The position numbers and the translations under genes were made by a program. Below the pieces are notes generated by a model. The model was not told the origin of the DNA. It was given only the letters and a program-made list of their open reading frames with translations, and did not search any database. Positions 33,671 through 45,265 of a stretch of DNA of 64,000 bases are shown here, one piece after another. The stretch lies in assembly GCA_024364735.1 (NCBI GenBank), contig JAGFNQ010004019.1, positions 147,636 through 211,635 of the forward strand. Reading direction: 5' to 3'. Source of the DNA: Boesenbergia rotunda (taxonomy: Eukaryota; Streptophyta; Magnoliopsida; Zingiberales; Zingiberaceae). Numbering within the stretch: the stretch's first letter is position 1; each line of letters starts with the position of its first letter.

Positions 33671-35180
33671 TGTTGGATCGAGAGAACCGATAGAGGGGGG
33701 GTGAATATCGGAAAACGTTCGGATTTAAAAGAGAATGCGTAGCGGAAGATTAAAAACAAACACACCCAAACACTAAGTCTTTTACTTGGTTCGGAGCCTA
33801 GGTCGACTCCTACTCCAAGGCCCACGGCCGCTGACCGTTTACTGCGGGCAATACTATAATCGCGCAAAATCAGTTACAGAAATGGAATTACAGTTAAAGT
33901 GCAGTACTGAAATTAAACTCTTCTTTTTACCGACGTCCGGTGTAGATTACTTTTTCCGGAGCAGAAGGACGTCGTCGGCGCTTGTATCTTGAGTCGGGAG
34001 GTTGCCGAAGCAGAGCGCGGAAGCAGAAGAGCGTGAAAGCGTTGAATGAATTTGTTGTACGAAGCTTCGAGGTCGAGGGCCCTTTTATAGGCCCTGGGGG
34101 TGCCCGGAACGTCGGGGGCGCCCCCCCACGTGTTGGCCGATCCGCCTTTAACTCGGTCAGCTTCTGATCCCTTCAAACTCGGGATCAGATCTTGACCGGG
34201 GCGCCCGGGACGCTGGGGGCGCCCGGATTGACCGGGTCAAACTCTTATCCTCTTGGCTTCGCTGGAGCTGCTTCGATAGCTTCACCTGGGGGCGCCCGGA
34301 GTGCTGGGGGCGCCCGGGTGCAGCGGGGGCGCCTGGGAGCATGGGGGCGCCCCGAACATGAACTGTCGAAGCCTTCCTTTGCATTATGTGTTTTGTTTTC
34401 ACCTTGGGGGTGCCCGGGACACTCCGGGCGCCCTGGTCAGCTGTTGCCTCACTCCTTTAAGGCTCTCTGAGCTGCAGACACTCATTCCTTCGGTCCTGCA
34501 TCCAGGGTTAGTCCAAAACACTATAAAGCAACAAGATGTTAGTTTATACAGCCTTAGTTGTCTTGGTTCTGACTTTGGGTCTCCAAAATGGAACCCTAGG
34601 TCGAACCGATGCCTACTGTTCCCTCGACGGGGAACGTGTCCTCACCTACTCCTCTCGGGAGAATGTACCTGATGTCGATCGGCTCCTCCGGTTGGACTTT
34701 TGCCCAGCAGTCCTTCGCCAGGCGCCTAGCTATCCTTCGTCAGGTCTTCAGTACCAAGCTGCCCTTCACCTAGTGCCTAGCTGTCCTTCGCTAGGGCTTT
34801 GTATCCTTGCATTCCTTCGCCAGGTGCCTAGCAGTCCTTCGCTAGGGCTTTGTATCCTGGCATTCCTTCGCCAGGTGCCTAGCAGTCCTTTGCTAGCGCT
34901 TTGTATCCTGGCATTCCTTCGCCAGGTGCCTAGCAGTCCTTCGCCAGGTGCCTAGCAGCCTTTCGCTAGGACTTTGTTTCCTGGCAGCCCTTCGCCTGGT
35001 GCCTAGCAGCCCTTCGCTAGGACTTTGTTTCCTGGTAGCCCTTCACCAGGTGCCTAGCAGCCCTTCGCTAGGACTTTTTTTGCACACTTGAGTAACATTG
35101 TTAGATCACTAATAATACTTAACTTTGAACCCTTTGCCAATATCAAAACAAGGTTTGATATGGTGCTTCCTGCACCAACA
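33671..35180 (-). repeat. N1: 5' LTR, 1510 bp
   Basis: Same boundaries and order as the 3' LTR. It includes the GGGCGCCC cluster (34092-34432), TATAAAA (34083-34089, minus) and the minisatellite (34700-35080). Length differs by 48 bp, mostly in the repeat arrays. Confidence 0.94.
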
Positions 35181-35185
35181 ATTAC

Positions 35186-36276
35186 GGCACTAAATACCAA
35201 TCAATAGTAATCAGGTTAAGTGTCAAGCTTAGAAAATCTAACTTGATCAGATCACTTAACTTGACTAACCCTAGCGAAAGCTACTGTTTATAACAGTTAG
35301 TAAGTAGCTAATTGGGTTAGACAGGACCCGAAAGCAGAAGTTCAAATTGATTTGGTCCAGTTTAAATTTAAGAATTGGTTCAGTACAGCATCTTACCTTG
35401 ATTACTCAGTTTCAATGCTATATTTTTTTTTTGCTATATTTTTTTTTTGCTATAGTTTTTTGATGTATGGCAAAGGGGGAGAGATTGGAAAGGAGAGAAA
35501 AGAAGGTTTCAAAATTTTATTTAAAATTAAAAATTTTTCAAAACCTTATCTCCTTTTTCAAAAAGTAGAATTCCTTAAGTACTTAAGCTCCATTTGAAGG
35601 TTAATTTTCTTAGTACTTAAACTGTTTGAAAATTTTTCTAAGTACTTAACCTATTTGAAAAATATTTCTATGTATTAAAAATACCTAAAAAATAGTTCTA
35701 AGTATTAAACTGCTTGAAAATTTTCTAAGTGTTAAAACTTCAAAATAAGTTTAGAAAATTTTCTAAAATGAAAAAACTAAGTATTTTGAAAGTTATTTAC
35801 GAAATTACTTGCTTCTAAGTATTTACTCTTTGGTGGAAATTTTTCAAAATGCATAGTTCAATATTCTCCTAAAAATTTTCCAAAATTATTCTAAGTACTT
35901 ACTCTTTCGTGGAAATTTTCAAAATACACAGTTCAGTATTCTCCTGAAAATTTTCCAAAATTATTCTAAGTACTTACTCTAAATCTTTGGTTGAAAATTT
36001 TCTAAGTGTAAATTTCAAATTCTCCTGAAAATTTTTCAAGTGCCTAACTCAAAATATTTTTGTTGGAAAATTCTTTCTAACTTAAAACCTTTTCTTGAAA
36101 ATTTTCTAAGTATTGAAAACCTAAAAAATGTTTCACTTTAAGACTTAGAAACTTTTTCAAAAACCCCACGAACTTTTGAAAAACTTAGGGGGAGATTTCT
36201 TCCAGGGGAAGGAAAGTAACTTTGTTACTACTTATCTGTATGATTAACTTAACTTTTTGAACTGGGTTGCCACAAA
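35186..36276 (+). other. B: post-pol region without genes
   Basis: This continues the B sequence after N1. It is colinear with 2180-3074 of A (TCAAGCTTAGAAAATCTAAC near 35224). It has irregular repeats of TTCTAAGTA and TTGAAAATTT words (35590-36130). No envelope-like frame is visible. Confidence 0.82.
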
Positions 36277-36292
36277 TAAAAAAGGAGGAGAT
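36277..36292 (+). promoter_or_regulatory. B: polypurine tract
   Basis: An A-rich run ending GGAGGAGAT lies directly against TGTTGGTG at 36293. Confidence 0.85.
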
Positions 36293-37208
36293 TGTTGGTG
36301 TAGGTAGCACCTAAGTCAAACCTGAGTTTTGATAATGGCAAAGGGTTCAAGAGTTAAGATGTTATTGTTATCTAACGTGTTTACTGAGTGTGCAGGAAAG
36401 AAGCCCTAGGCACACTAGGCAAGAAGTCCTGGCAAAGGGCTAGGTAAAGAAGACTTGGTCAAGGGGCTGGGCACCGAAGATCTGCTCGGAAGGTGGGCAC
36501 TAAGTCCTGGTCGAGGATTGGGCACGAAGTCCTGGCAAGGGGCTCGGCACCGAAGACCTGCTCGGAAGGTGGGCATCGAAGACCTGCTCGGAAGGTGGGC
36601 ATGAAGTCCTGGTCGAGGACTGGGCACGAAGACCTAGTCAGGTTGATGGGGCAAAAGTCCAACCAGAGGAGCCGGTTGGCAAAAGGTAAATTCTCCTGAG
36701 AGGAGTAGGTGAGGACACGTTCCCCATCGAGGGAACAGTAGGTGTCGGTTCGACCTAGGGTAACATTTGGGAGACCCGAAGTCAGAACCAAGACAGCTAC
36801 GGCTGTAAAAATAGACTAATATTCTTGCCTTGTTTGTTGTGGAACTAATCTTGGATGCAGGGACCGAAAGAGTGTGTTTCTGCAGCTCAGAACGCCCCAA
36901 AGGAGAGGGGCATGCAGCTGGGCTAGGCGCCCGGGAGGTCCCGGGCGCCCAAGGTCAAAGCCAAAAAAGTAGTTAAGCAAGAATTGCTTCGAAACAACAC
37001 TGGGCTAGGCGCCCGGGAGGTCCTGGGCGCCCAAGGTCAAACCAAAGAGGAGTCGAAGCAAAATCATCCACGAAGCCAGCGGACCAGGTCAAGCTGGGCG
37101 CCCGGGTCCCGGGTGGCCCCAGTCAGCTCCGAGGCCGATTGTGAAGGGATAAGCGCTGACCGAGCTACGGATGACGTTTCTCCGATTTGAAGGCACGTGT
37201 CAGGCGCC
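36293..37208 (+). repeat. B: 3' LTR, first part
   Basis: It starts TGTTGGTGTAGGTAGCACC. It holds the minisatellite (36395-36645), the CTC block, and a GGGCGCCC cluster (from about 36925) that continues across J. J splits it after GCGCC (37204-37208). Confidence 0.93.
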
Positions 37209-39922
37209 TGATAAGCACTATTTTGTTGATAATTTCAGATTCTAAAATCCATGTTTGACTCATATTTTACTTGTTTAATATTGAATTTATCCTAGGTTTT
37301 ATGAATTTATTCTATTTTTGGGTTTTATTGCAAATCTTGCCACATTTGAAATATTTTGGCATTAAATTGTGAATCTATTTTTTATAGGCTTGGAAGGATC
37401 ATGGACCTAGGTCATGCTGGGTCAAACTTGAGTCAGAAGTGGATTGGATCGAGTGATCAAGAATTCGATTAATATGGGCCGTCCGATTCAAAAATGGCTA
37501 GATCTGAGCCACCGGGAACTTTTGAGGCAATCCGAGCTGGAGTTAGGGCTAATCAAGTATTCAGATCAAGATCTGGATGTTTCATCCAAATCAGAGATCG
37601 TTCAAACGTTGGATCAAGCTCAGAAGGATCTAGTTCGTCCATTCAAAGATCAGGTTGATCTGAACCATCCGTTACAAATCTGGAAGATCCGAGCTACTAA
37701 GAGGCAGATCCTGACCCCTGATCAACATCTGGAAGTTTTGGTTCAGATCGGATAAAGATCAACCGTTGGATGGAGTTGAGTTAATCTAGACCGTCCATTG
37801 CTTAACTATATAAACAGCTGATCAGCTCCCGAGCACAGTGTCGCGTCTTCGCCGAGCTTAGCTGCCAGCTTCATTTTCTTTGCATTTTCTATTGTTTTTC
37901 TTCCAGTTTTCTTCAGTGGAGGGTGTGACCGCTTCGTTTTCATTCTTGGATCGAGATCTAGATCGTCGGAATGCTGTTGCCGTGAAGATTTCAGCTCCAA
38001 TTTGCTCAAAAATAGAGATGAATGAGGGTTTCTTCATATCTGTCATTCGGATGATTGGATCTCGTTTGGTGCCACTTTCCATCAATCTGAGCTAGCCGGA
38101 GGGTCCTCTGGCTGGTTCTGATTATCTCCAAATCATCATCGCGAACCTACATAGCGAGATCGAAGAGATCGAATGGTTTTTTTTAGACTTGAGCATATTT
38201 GAGTTTGATTCGATACATAGACAGATTTTTCTGATGATTTGTGGAGCTGAGGGGTTCGAGGCCCACTCTTGTGTGACGGCAAGAGGATCTTGAGCTAAGG
38301 GAAGAGATTGAAGCTAGTTTTCATAATGTAATTCTGTTTTTAGCTGTAATTTCAATTTCTGCAATTCATTTCTGTTTCTATCTTTGTATCAGTTGTTTCG
38401 TTTTCATTTCTGAATTGTTCCAGCCTTAATTAGGTTTCATTCTGCAAGGTAATCAGTTAGGGAGTTTGTTTAGTGAACAATAGTTGAAATTTCAGTTCAA
38501 TTCTGGTTTCATTTCTTGCGTATCAACCCAATCTCAGCATAACAGTTTCTTCACTGCGTATCAGTTTGTATTTTCAGTTTCTGGATGTTTGTATCAAGCT
38601 AGCTTCGTTTTATCTTCTGAATTCACCTTGAAGTTTGTTTCATTTACATAGTTAATGAATTTAATTTCTGCACTTGTTTTATTAGTTGTGTATCAACGGT
38701 TTTCTCTCCTGCGTATCAATTTCCTTTCAGCAAGTTCAGTTATTGCTTCTGCATTTTTATATCAAGCTAGTTCTAGTTTACCTTTTGAATTTACATTGTA
38801 ACTTGTCTCATTTACAAAGCACTAAAATCAATTTCTGCATTTGGTTTAAATTGATGCGTATCAGTTTGTTTCTGCAAAAGTCAGTTCCATCTCTGCAAGT
38901 CTGTTTCATTTCTGCAGAAATTAGTTGTAGTTGCTGAAGTTTGTGTCAAGAGAAGCATTAGCTTTTGTTGTATCTTGTCTGAACTAGATTAGGGCATTTG
39001 AATTCAGTTCAATCTATTAGACTCTGCATCTGAATTAACCTGCCATAGTTTGATTCTGAATTACTGCATTCCTGCTCTACATTCGAATTGTTGCGGCATT
39101 CATGGATTGTTTCTGCAGAAACATGAATTGTATCTGAACTTATCGGTCTAATGTCTGAGCATCAGTTTCTGTGTATCAATGAATTGTTTCTGAATTCATG
39201 TTTCTGCATTCGGACCATGACTGAATTTCTACATTTCAATTCTACATCTAGATTCATTGCTGAATTGCTGCCTTCAGTTCTGAGTTTTACCCTTCATTCA
39301 TGCATAGCACTTCATTAGGAGCTTTGTTTTCCAAGTGAATTGATTAGTTTTAATCTGAGTTGATCAGCTTTAATTTCTACAGTTAGTTTTAATCATTGGC
39401 ACATCAGTTTTTCTCATTTTGGTATCAAGTTTGTAAATGGCTTGCACTTTGTATCAAGTAAAGTCTTGGCACTGATTTTGTATCAGTTTGGTTGAAGATT
39501 GATTTGCATTTGGTTTGTTTGGAGTAATAATTCCTGAAGAAGTTCTTTGCATTAGTAACAATCGAAATTGGTTTGATTTTATATCAGATTGGTTTTCCAA
39601 ATTAGGCTAAGTTGCATTTAAGCTCCCAATTGTTTGAGTTCATTGGTTGAATTACTTGGGTTAAGTTCCATAGCTAAGTTTCTTTACTTTTCATTGCGAT
39701 TTCATTCCTAATTGAAACCAACCCCAATTCTTACTTGAAACCCAAAATCATTTGACGACACATAAACTCGAGCTCGAACCAAACAACCCTCACTAGCCCT
39801 AGGAAAAATACGACCTGTGGCCCCTTTACTACATTTTATTCTTTGTTAGCAAAAAGGGTTTCCAGCTTTACACATATCTAAATTTTGAGACTCATATTTG
39901 TGACACCTAGTTCGGGCCATCA
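37209..39922 (+). repeat. J: 5' LTR, 2714 bp
   Basis: TGATAAG...CCATCA ends. The first 600 bp are non-repetitive and include many GATC sites; the TATA box is near position 600. From about 38300 on, short words such as TTTCTGCA and GTATCA(G/A) recur dozens of times. No gene. Confidence 0.94.
37807..37814 (+). promoter_or_regulatory. J LTR: TATA box
   Basis: TATATAAA, conserved at 47463-47470 in the other LTR, is the likely promoter core. It is followed by a C/T-rich stretch. Confidence 0.65.
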
Positions 39923-39929
39923 AAATTTT

Positions 39930-39947
39930 TTGCGCCGTTGCCAGGGA
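39930..39947 (+). promoter_or_regulatory. J: primer-binding site, tRNA-Asp
   Basis: TTGCGCCGTTGCCAGGGA matches the complement of the plant tRNA-Asp 3' end at 16 of 18 positions. It starts 7 bp after the LTR, a spacing seen in Athila/Tat elements. Confidence 0.85.
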
Positions 39948-40085
39948 ACTACTAGTCGAGTTTGTTTGATTTTTGCTTGTGTGCTTATGGACATATCATT
40001 TGATTCTATTTTCTTTTGCTTTTTCTTTTGTATACGGTTGCTGCCATTTTTCTTGTTTATTTTGTGACAGGGCTGCAAGATCAAA

Positions 40086-42814
40086 ATGTTTTCAACAGAA
40101 CATTCAGAGATCAAAAGTGCACTGTCAGAGTTAAAGTTTTGGGTGAAGCATGTGATCCAACAAGGATCCAACAATCATTCATCTACTTACCAGAAGTCAT
40201 GTCAACAGTTTCAGAAGCAAAACTAATATTTTCAGCAATCCCATTCAAATTTTCAGCAACCAAACTATCAATTTCATCAAGGGCAGCCACAATGTCAATC
40301 TTTCCAACAATTTCAGCAGCCCGATTCAAACTTTCAGCAGCCCGATTCAAACTTTCAGCAGAACCAACCTTTCAATCAGCCACCAAATCAAGATTTCCAA
40401 CAGTCCTATGCGAATTTTCAACAAACAAATCAGTTTTTGCAGCCACAATTCCAGAGTTTTGAGCAACCAATTCAGCAATTCCAGCCCCAATTTCAGCAAC
40501 CCTATCAACAAAATCAATCACCTTTTCAAGGAATTCAGTAAGGGTACCAAGATAATTTGAATTTCCAGCAACCATATCAATTTCCACAGCAATTTCAACC
40601 TTGCAACCAGAATTTCCAGCCACAAAATCAGAGTTTTCAGCCCACTCAGTTTCAATCTTCACCACAACCATTCCCATTTCAAAATCAGAATTTTCAAGGC
40701 TATAATTCTCAGCAAGTTCAACCATCATTCCAGCCTAATTATCAGCCATTTCAGCAACAATTTCAGCCCTCCTATCAGCCCAACTATTTGATTTTTAGAA
40801 TTCACAGCCTATTCATGGTCTTCAGCAGCCTTATGCTAAATTTCAAGACCAACAGGAGTTCCACACCAATCAAGGAGGCTTTGAGAATCCTAATGAGAAT
40901 GAGGCTCAACAACAAAGGATAGAAGAGATGCTTCAACAAATTTTACAACAACAGCTCCAATTTCAAAATGCACAGCCTACTCTTGATTTTCAGCAACCTT
41001 ATGTCACATTTCAAGAACAACAAAAGCTTCAAGACATCGGAAGACGCCTTGGACAATTGGTTGATCAAATGAATCAAATAAAAGCTCAAATATCAGGACA
41101 AGTACCTTCTCAAGCTACTCTTAATTCTGAGGGGCATGATTGTGATCTAACTTTGGGGAATGAAGAGGTTGTGTCAAGTTTAAACACTCCAAATGCCGAA
41201 TTTCCTGAAAAATTTCCAGCATCCCATTTTCCCATTCAAGACAGCCCCGGAGTTGATTTTATATCAGTTCAAGGTGACCCTAGTGCATGGCCAAGTCCTT
41301 CTTCAAGTGATCTTGCAAATTTGGTAGTAGAAGAAGAAGAAAGCATCAAAGTCAGGACACCTACAGCAGTTTTACCTCCTGAGATTCTTCTTCAAAATTC
41401 ATTTCCAGATTTTTCAGCTCAAGAAGAAGATTCTAAAGCATTACAGGACCCTTCTCATCTCTTATTTTGTGATGATAGTGTTATTGATGGTCCTAATTTT
41501 TTTAATATTGTTGTGGCAGATATTACTGAAGAAGCATGCATGGGAGATGATTCTACAGGTGTAGGGGATTGCACAGAGCCCCAGGGACCACCTTCATTGA
41601 CTAATACATTAGAAGAGTCAAAAGATCAGCATGGAAGTGTAGGGACTTGCATGGTGGAAGCAAGAACCCAAGAATCACCTGTTCCAGTTGAGTGTCCACC
41701 AGAATTTGATCCTGAGATGGAACCTGTACTTGACCAGGAGGAAGCCATGGATACATCTACTTTTGGAGAATCTCCAGGTATTTTTCAGCACGATCAGGTA
41801 AGTATTCCTCCTATTTCTTTGGAGAAATCAATAGAGGTACCTCAAACTGAAATTATTGTCTGTGATGAATTTCTTGATATATCCTTTGTAGAATTTGATT
41901 GTGAAAAATCCATAGAGGTACCTAGTGTTGAATGTGGTGAATTACTTGATACATCTTTTGTAGATATGGGTTGTGGAAAATTTTTAGAAGTGCCTCAAAT
42001 TGATGTTGTTTATTATAATGAATCTCTTTCTATATCTTATGTTGAAGTTGAGTGTGAAAAACTTATGGAGGTACCCGAGATTGATTTTATTGGCTGTGAA
42101 ACATTTCTTAATATACCTTATGTAGAAACTATTTGTGAAAATTCGATAGAGGTACCTAAAGTTGATTTCATTGGTTGTAATGCATTACTTGATACATCCT
42201 TGGTGGGAAATAATTGTGAAAATTCCATTGAAGTATCCAAAATAAATTTCATGGGGGGTGATAAGTTTCTTGATATACCTTTGGTGGATATTAATTGTGA
42301 AAAACTCGTTGAGGTACCAAAAATTGATTTAATTGGATGTGATGCATTTATGGATACATTCTATGTAGAGATTGATGGTATTACACTTCTATCTTACCTT
42401 GCACGCTTGAGAGAGGTATTACATGGTTTTGCAAGGTCCAGAAGACTTCTGGAGTGGGTGCTCCATCTGAACAGACTCCAACCTCCTGGAAGGACTCTCA
42501 AAAGGCATCAAGAGGGAGGAGTAGATCTTACTTTAATTCATAGCACTCCACCTCTAAAATGGATGTTGTACCTTAATCGTCTACGGCCACCTGAACATTT
42601 TTCTCTAAAGTTCAAGTGTGGGGGAGCCATGTACCATGACATTGATCAAATAAAGGAAGCTCTCTCAACTACCTATACTCCTCCACTACCACGATGGAGG
42701 TTATTTCTTGATAGACTCCGACCGCCAGAAATAAAAGGGAGTTTGTTCTTTCTTGCATTTTCTTTCGTTGCATGTTTCATTTTTATGTTTTCTAGAAGTA
42801 GAATTTTCTTTTAA
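40086..42814 (+). pseudogene. J: single large frame, Gln-rich Gag-linker-like plus novel repeats
   Basis: I take the start at the ATG at 40086. The first ~45 codons are unremarkable. About 230 codons rich in Gln, Phe, Asn and Pro follow, with FQQ and FQP repeats, two stops (near 40227 and 40539) and a frameshift near 40795. From 40928 to 42814 the frame is open for 628 codons. Its first ~70 residues (QILQQQLQFQ..., LGQLVDQMNQIKAQ, VPSQ) resemble the linker after the capsid in Athila/Tat Gag. An acidic region follows. Residues 299-484 are seven ~27-residue repeats; about 500-605 have three W-L-x-R-L-x-P-P motifs; the last 25 residues are hydrophobic, possibly a membrane segment. No capsid, zinc knuckle or catalytic domain is visible. 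Function unknown. Confidence 0.7.
41822..42378 (+). repeat. J frame: seven tandem ~27-codon repeats
   Basis: The consensus is about E-K-x-I-E-V-P-K-I-D-F-I-G-C-D-x-F-L-D-I-x-F-V-E-x-x-C. Unit 2 is shorter. A Cys closes most units and another sits mid-unit. The units differ at the DNA level, yet length and key residues are kept without stops. Confidence 0.85.
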
Positions 42815-45246
42815 ATTGAGTCCTTGCTAATAAATGCGTGAATAGAGTAGAATGCATAGGAGTCATTGTAGATACCATGTTAGTCTTCTTGGAAATTTGT
42901 TTCTTGCATGACTAGGAATAAATGTATCCCTCTAGGTTGTCTTCATGTCATTTTAGAATCTCTTGAAAATAAATTAAATTTGGATGTTAAAACATGAGGT
43001 TTGAGCTAATGGATGAATTCTTGGATGCTTGAGTACTACTTGGCTTTAGATTCTAAATTGATGTCTTGAGATGAATTATTTGTGCCTAGTGAGAATTAGC
43101 CTTATTTTTTGTGACACACATATGTGATTGTACTCTAGAACTTGCTTATGTTCATTCAAAATCATATTTCTATGATTGGATCACATATATAGAGGCTAAT
43201 CAATTTATTTTCCTTTCCATATCAAATTTTGGCAATTATCAAGTTTATTCTATTTTCCTTTCCATACTTCCTACTCTTAACCATACTTTTCCATGGATTT
43301 GTTTGTTTGGGATGTTTCTTGATGTTACTTTGCCCGAGACGGACAAAAGATCAAGTGTGGGGGAGGTGGTTAGTGTTTTGGAATCAATTTTTATCAAGGA
43401 TTCACTTCATTTCAAAAAAAAAAATTTTGCCCAATTGAGTGGAGCTTGGTATCAAGAATAAGTGGGAATTGAGTTATGAACTGGAGGAGAAGTGGTTCTC
43501 TCATTGCAACCATCATATTATTTGGCTGAAGAAAAGAAAAAAAAACAAAACAAAGTCAAGTGGCACGCAAGTGAGAAATTTTGTGCCAAAAGAGAAAAAA
43601 AAAATCTGTGAAGCATGATTTGGTTAGCAAGGTTTGGATCAGGAATTATGGAAGTTAATACAAATTAGAAACAATCTGCAAGAAGCTGAATTGCAGTTGT
43701 ACAAAGTCAGAAGTCTGAATTAAGGCTGAATAAAGGCTGTAAAAAGGCTGAACAAAAATAGAGCTGAAGCTGAACTGCATTGCAAGCACTTTAAATGAAA
43801 AAAAAACGAAGAGAGAAAAACTGGAATCTGAGACAGTTGACTTGGAGTTGCTGAATGATACAAGCTGAGTTCGAAGTAAGCTGCAAGATGATGAAATCTG
43901 TTGAAGAAGTGTTGTTGAACATGTATTGGAAAAATTCAGAATTGAAATACAAGAAGGACTTAAATTGTGATACCACAAAAACAGTTTTGTATCAACTTGA
44001 AACTGAAATTGGTTTGTTTAGGCTATGCATTCGGGAATTGAGTACATGAACATGCTAGAAATTGTTGAGCACAATCATTACTGATCAGAAGAAGAAGGCT
44101 GATTGGATTCTCAGAAAAAAAAACAGAAACTTGCAGTGAAGTGTCGTGGCTAAAGGAAGAAAGGAGTGTAGCAATTCATTTAGTGAAGCATTTAAACTCT
44201 CCACTACTATTGATGTTAAATGCTTTGAGAAATCAGAGAAATGCAAGTTCTGAAAAGTAATGTCGTGGAGCTGAGACTTGAAACAGGAAGGAAAAAAAAA
44301 TTTAAAGAAGTGTGCCAACTTGTAAAGGATAGGTATCAAAAGGAAGTTGCAAGAGTGGTTAGTGAAGATTATATTTGGAGCATCTAACTTCCTAATTGTC
44401 ATTTAATGTTTCAAGTTCCAATGATACAAATTCAAGGCCGAAGAGTTTCAATTGAACAATTAGAAGATTAGAGAGCAAAGATAAAAAAAAAATCAGAAAA
44501 AAAAGAGAAACAAAGTGGCACACCATGAAGCAAGTGAAGTTTCTCTCATCCGAATCAAATTCTTTGCCCCACTACAAGTCTGACTTTGCTAGAGGATTAT
44601 AAAAAAAAAAGCAAAAATATCAGAAAAGAAAAGGGAAGAGAAGCAAGGTTGACCCGCAAGAGTAAAATTGGCACAAAGGAACTAATGAGATATTTTCATC
44701 AAATTTTTGAAGGGCAATGCCAAAGTCTTACTCCACCACACTTTTGACTCCACTAGAGGACTGTAAAGAGGGCAAAGTGCATCGAAAATATCCTTGAGCA
44801 TTCAAGTCTTCACCTTCATCAATTTTGCTATTTTCTTAGTTTTTACTTCATTTCTACCATTTCATATGTCTTTCACTTGTTTGAATAAACTTTTATAGAT
44901 GTTGATTCTAATCATGAATAATGGTGGAGAGTAGATAACAAGCAAGCCTATGGTAGTGCAAAAAGCATTTGTGTTTGAGTGAGCTCCACTTTCATCATGA
45001 ATTTAGAACTCAAGAAGGGAGCCACCAAAAATTTCCCTTGAAAGGCTAGTGAGTTAAATTCATCTCAATGAATCACGAAGGATGAAAAGGCTAAGTTGTT
45101 GATTTAAGGACGAGATACTAATCCATAGAGCTTAGATTTTTTGGGAATTGACAACCTTAGGTAATTTCTTTTCAATTGCTTTTATTTATGTTTGAGAAAA
45201 TCTAGGGGATACATACTTAGTAGTTTTCATGAGACACTCAAGCTTA
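42815..45246 (+). other. J: 2.4-kb non-coding 3' region
   Basis: AT-rich, with A-tracts around 43500-44650. A polypurine-like AAGTGTGGGGGAG occurs at about 42614 (inside the frame), 43353 and 45246. A pair of diverged segments (about 44520-44610 and 44690-44770, CCACTA/CTCCAC...GACT...CTAGAGGA) is visible. No reading frame above about 110 codons looks real. Confidence 0.75.
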
Positions 45247-45259
45247 AGTGTGGGGGAGT
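45247..45259 (+). promoter_or_regulatory. J: polypurine tract
   Basis: AGTGTGGGGGAGT lies directly before TGATAA, the first six bases of the 3' LTR. The LTR is then interrupted by K. Confidence 0.85.
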
Positions 45260-45265
45260 TGATAA

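Larger units (their letters stand above)
27022..35180 (-). mobile_element. Element N1: gag-only LTR retrotransposon related to SIRE (TR-GAG/LARD-like)
   Basis: It is complete at both ends: LTRs 27022-28579 and 33671-35180, PBS, polypurine tract, and target copies ATTAG (27017-27021) and ATTAC (35181-35185), one base different. The internal 5.1 kb holds a degenerate gag but no protease, integrase, RT or RNase H that I can detect. Spacer homology to C shows that it derives from a SIRE-type element that lost pol. It must have used another element's enzymes. Confidence 0.92.

Noticed and set aside
37444..38095. Frames in J's LTR that could suggest a short gene after the TATA box
   Set aside because: The equivalent frame in the other LTR is shorter or shifted, and no similarity is visible. 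An untranslated leader is the simpler reading.
40016..40462. Plus-strand frame of 148 codons at the start of J's interior
   Set aside because: It is out of phase with the Gln-rich reading that continues into the long frame; Ser/Ala/Phe richness is the shifted reading of CAG/TTT repeats.
40372..40728. Minus-strand frame of 118 codons opposite J's Gln-rich region
   Set aside because: It is the antisense shadow of the CAA/CAG-rich repeat.
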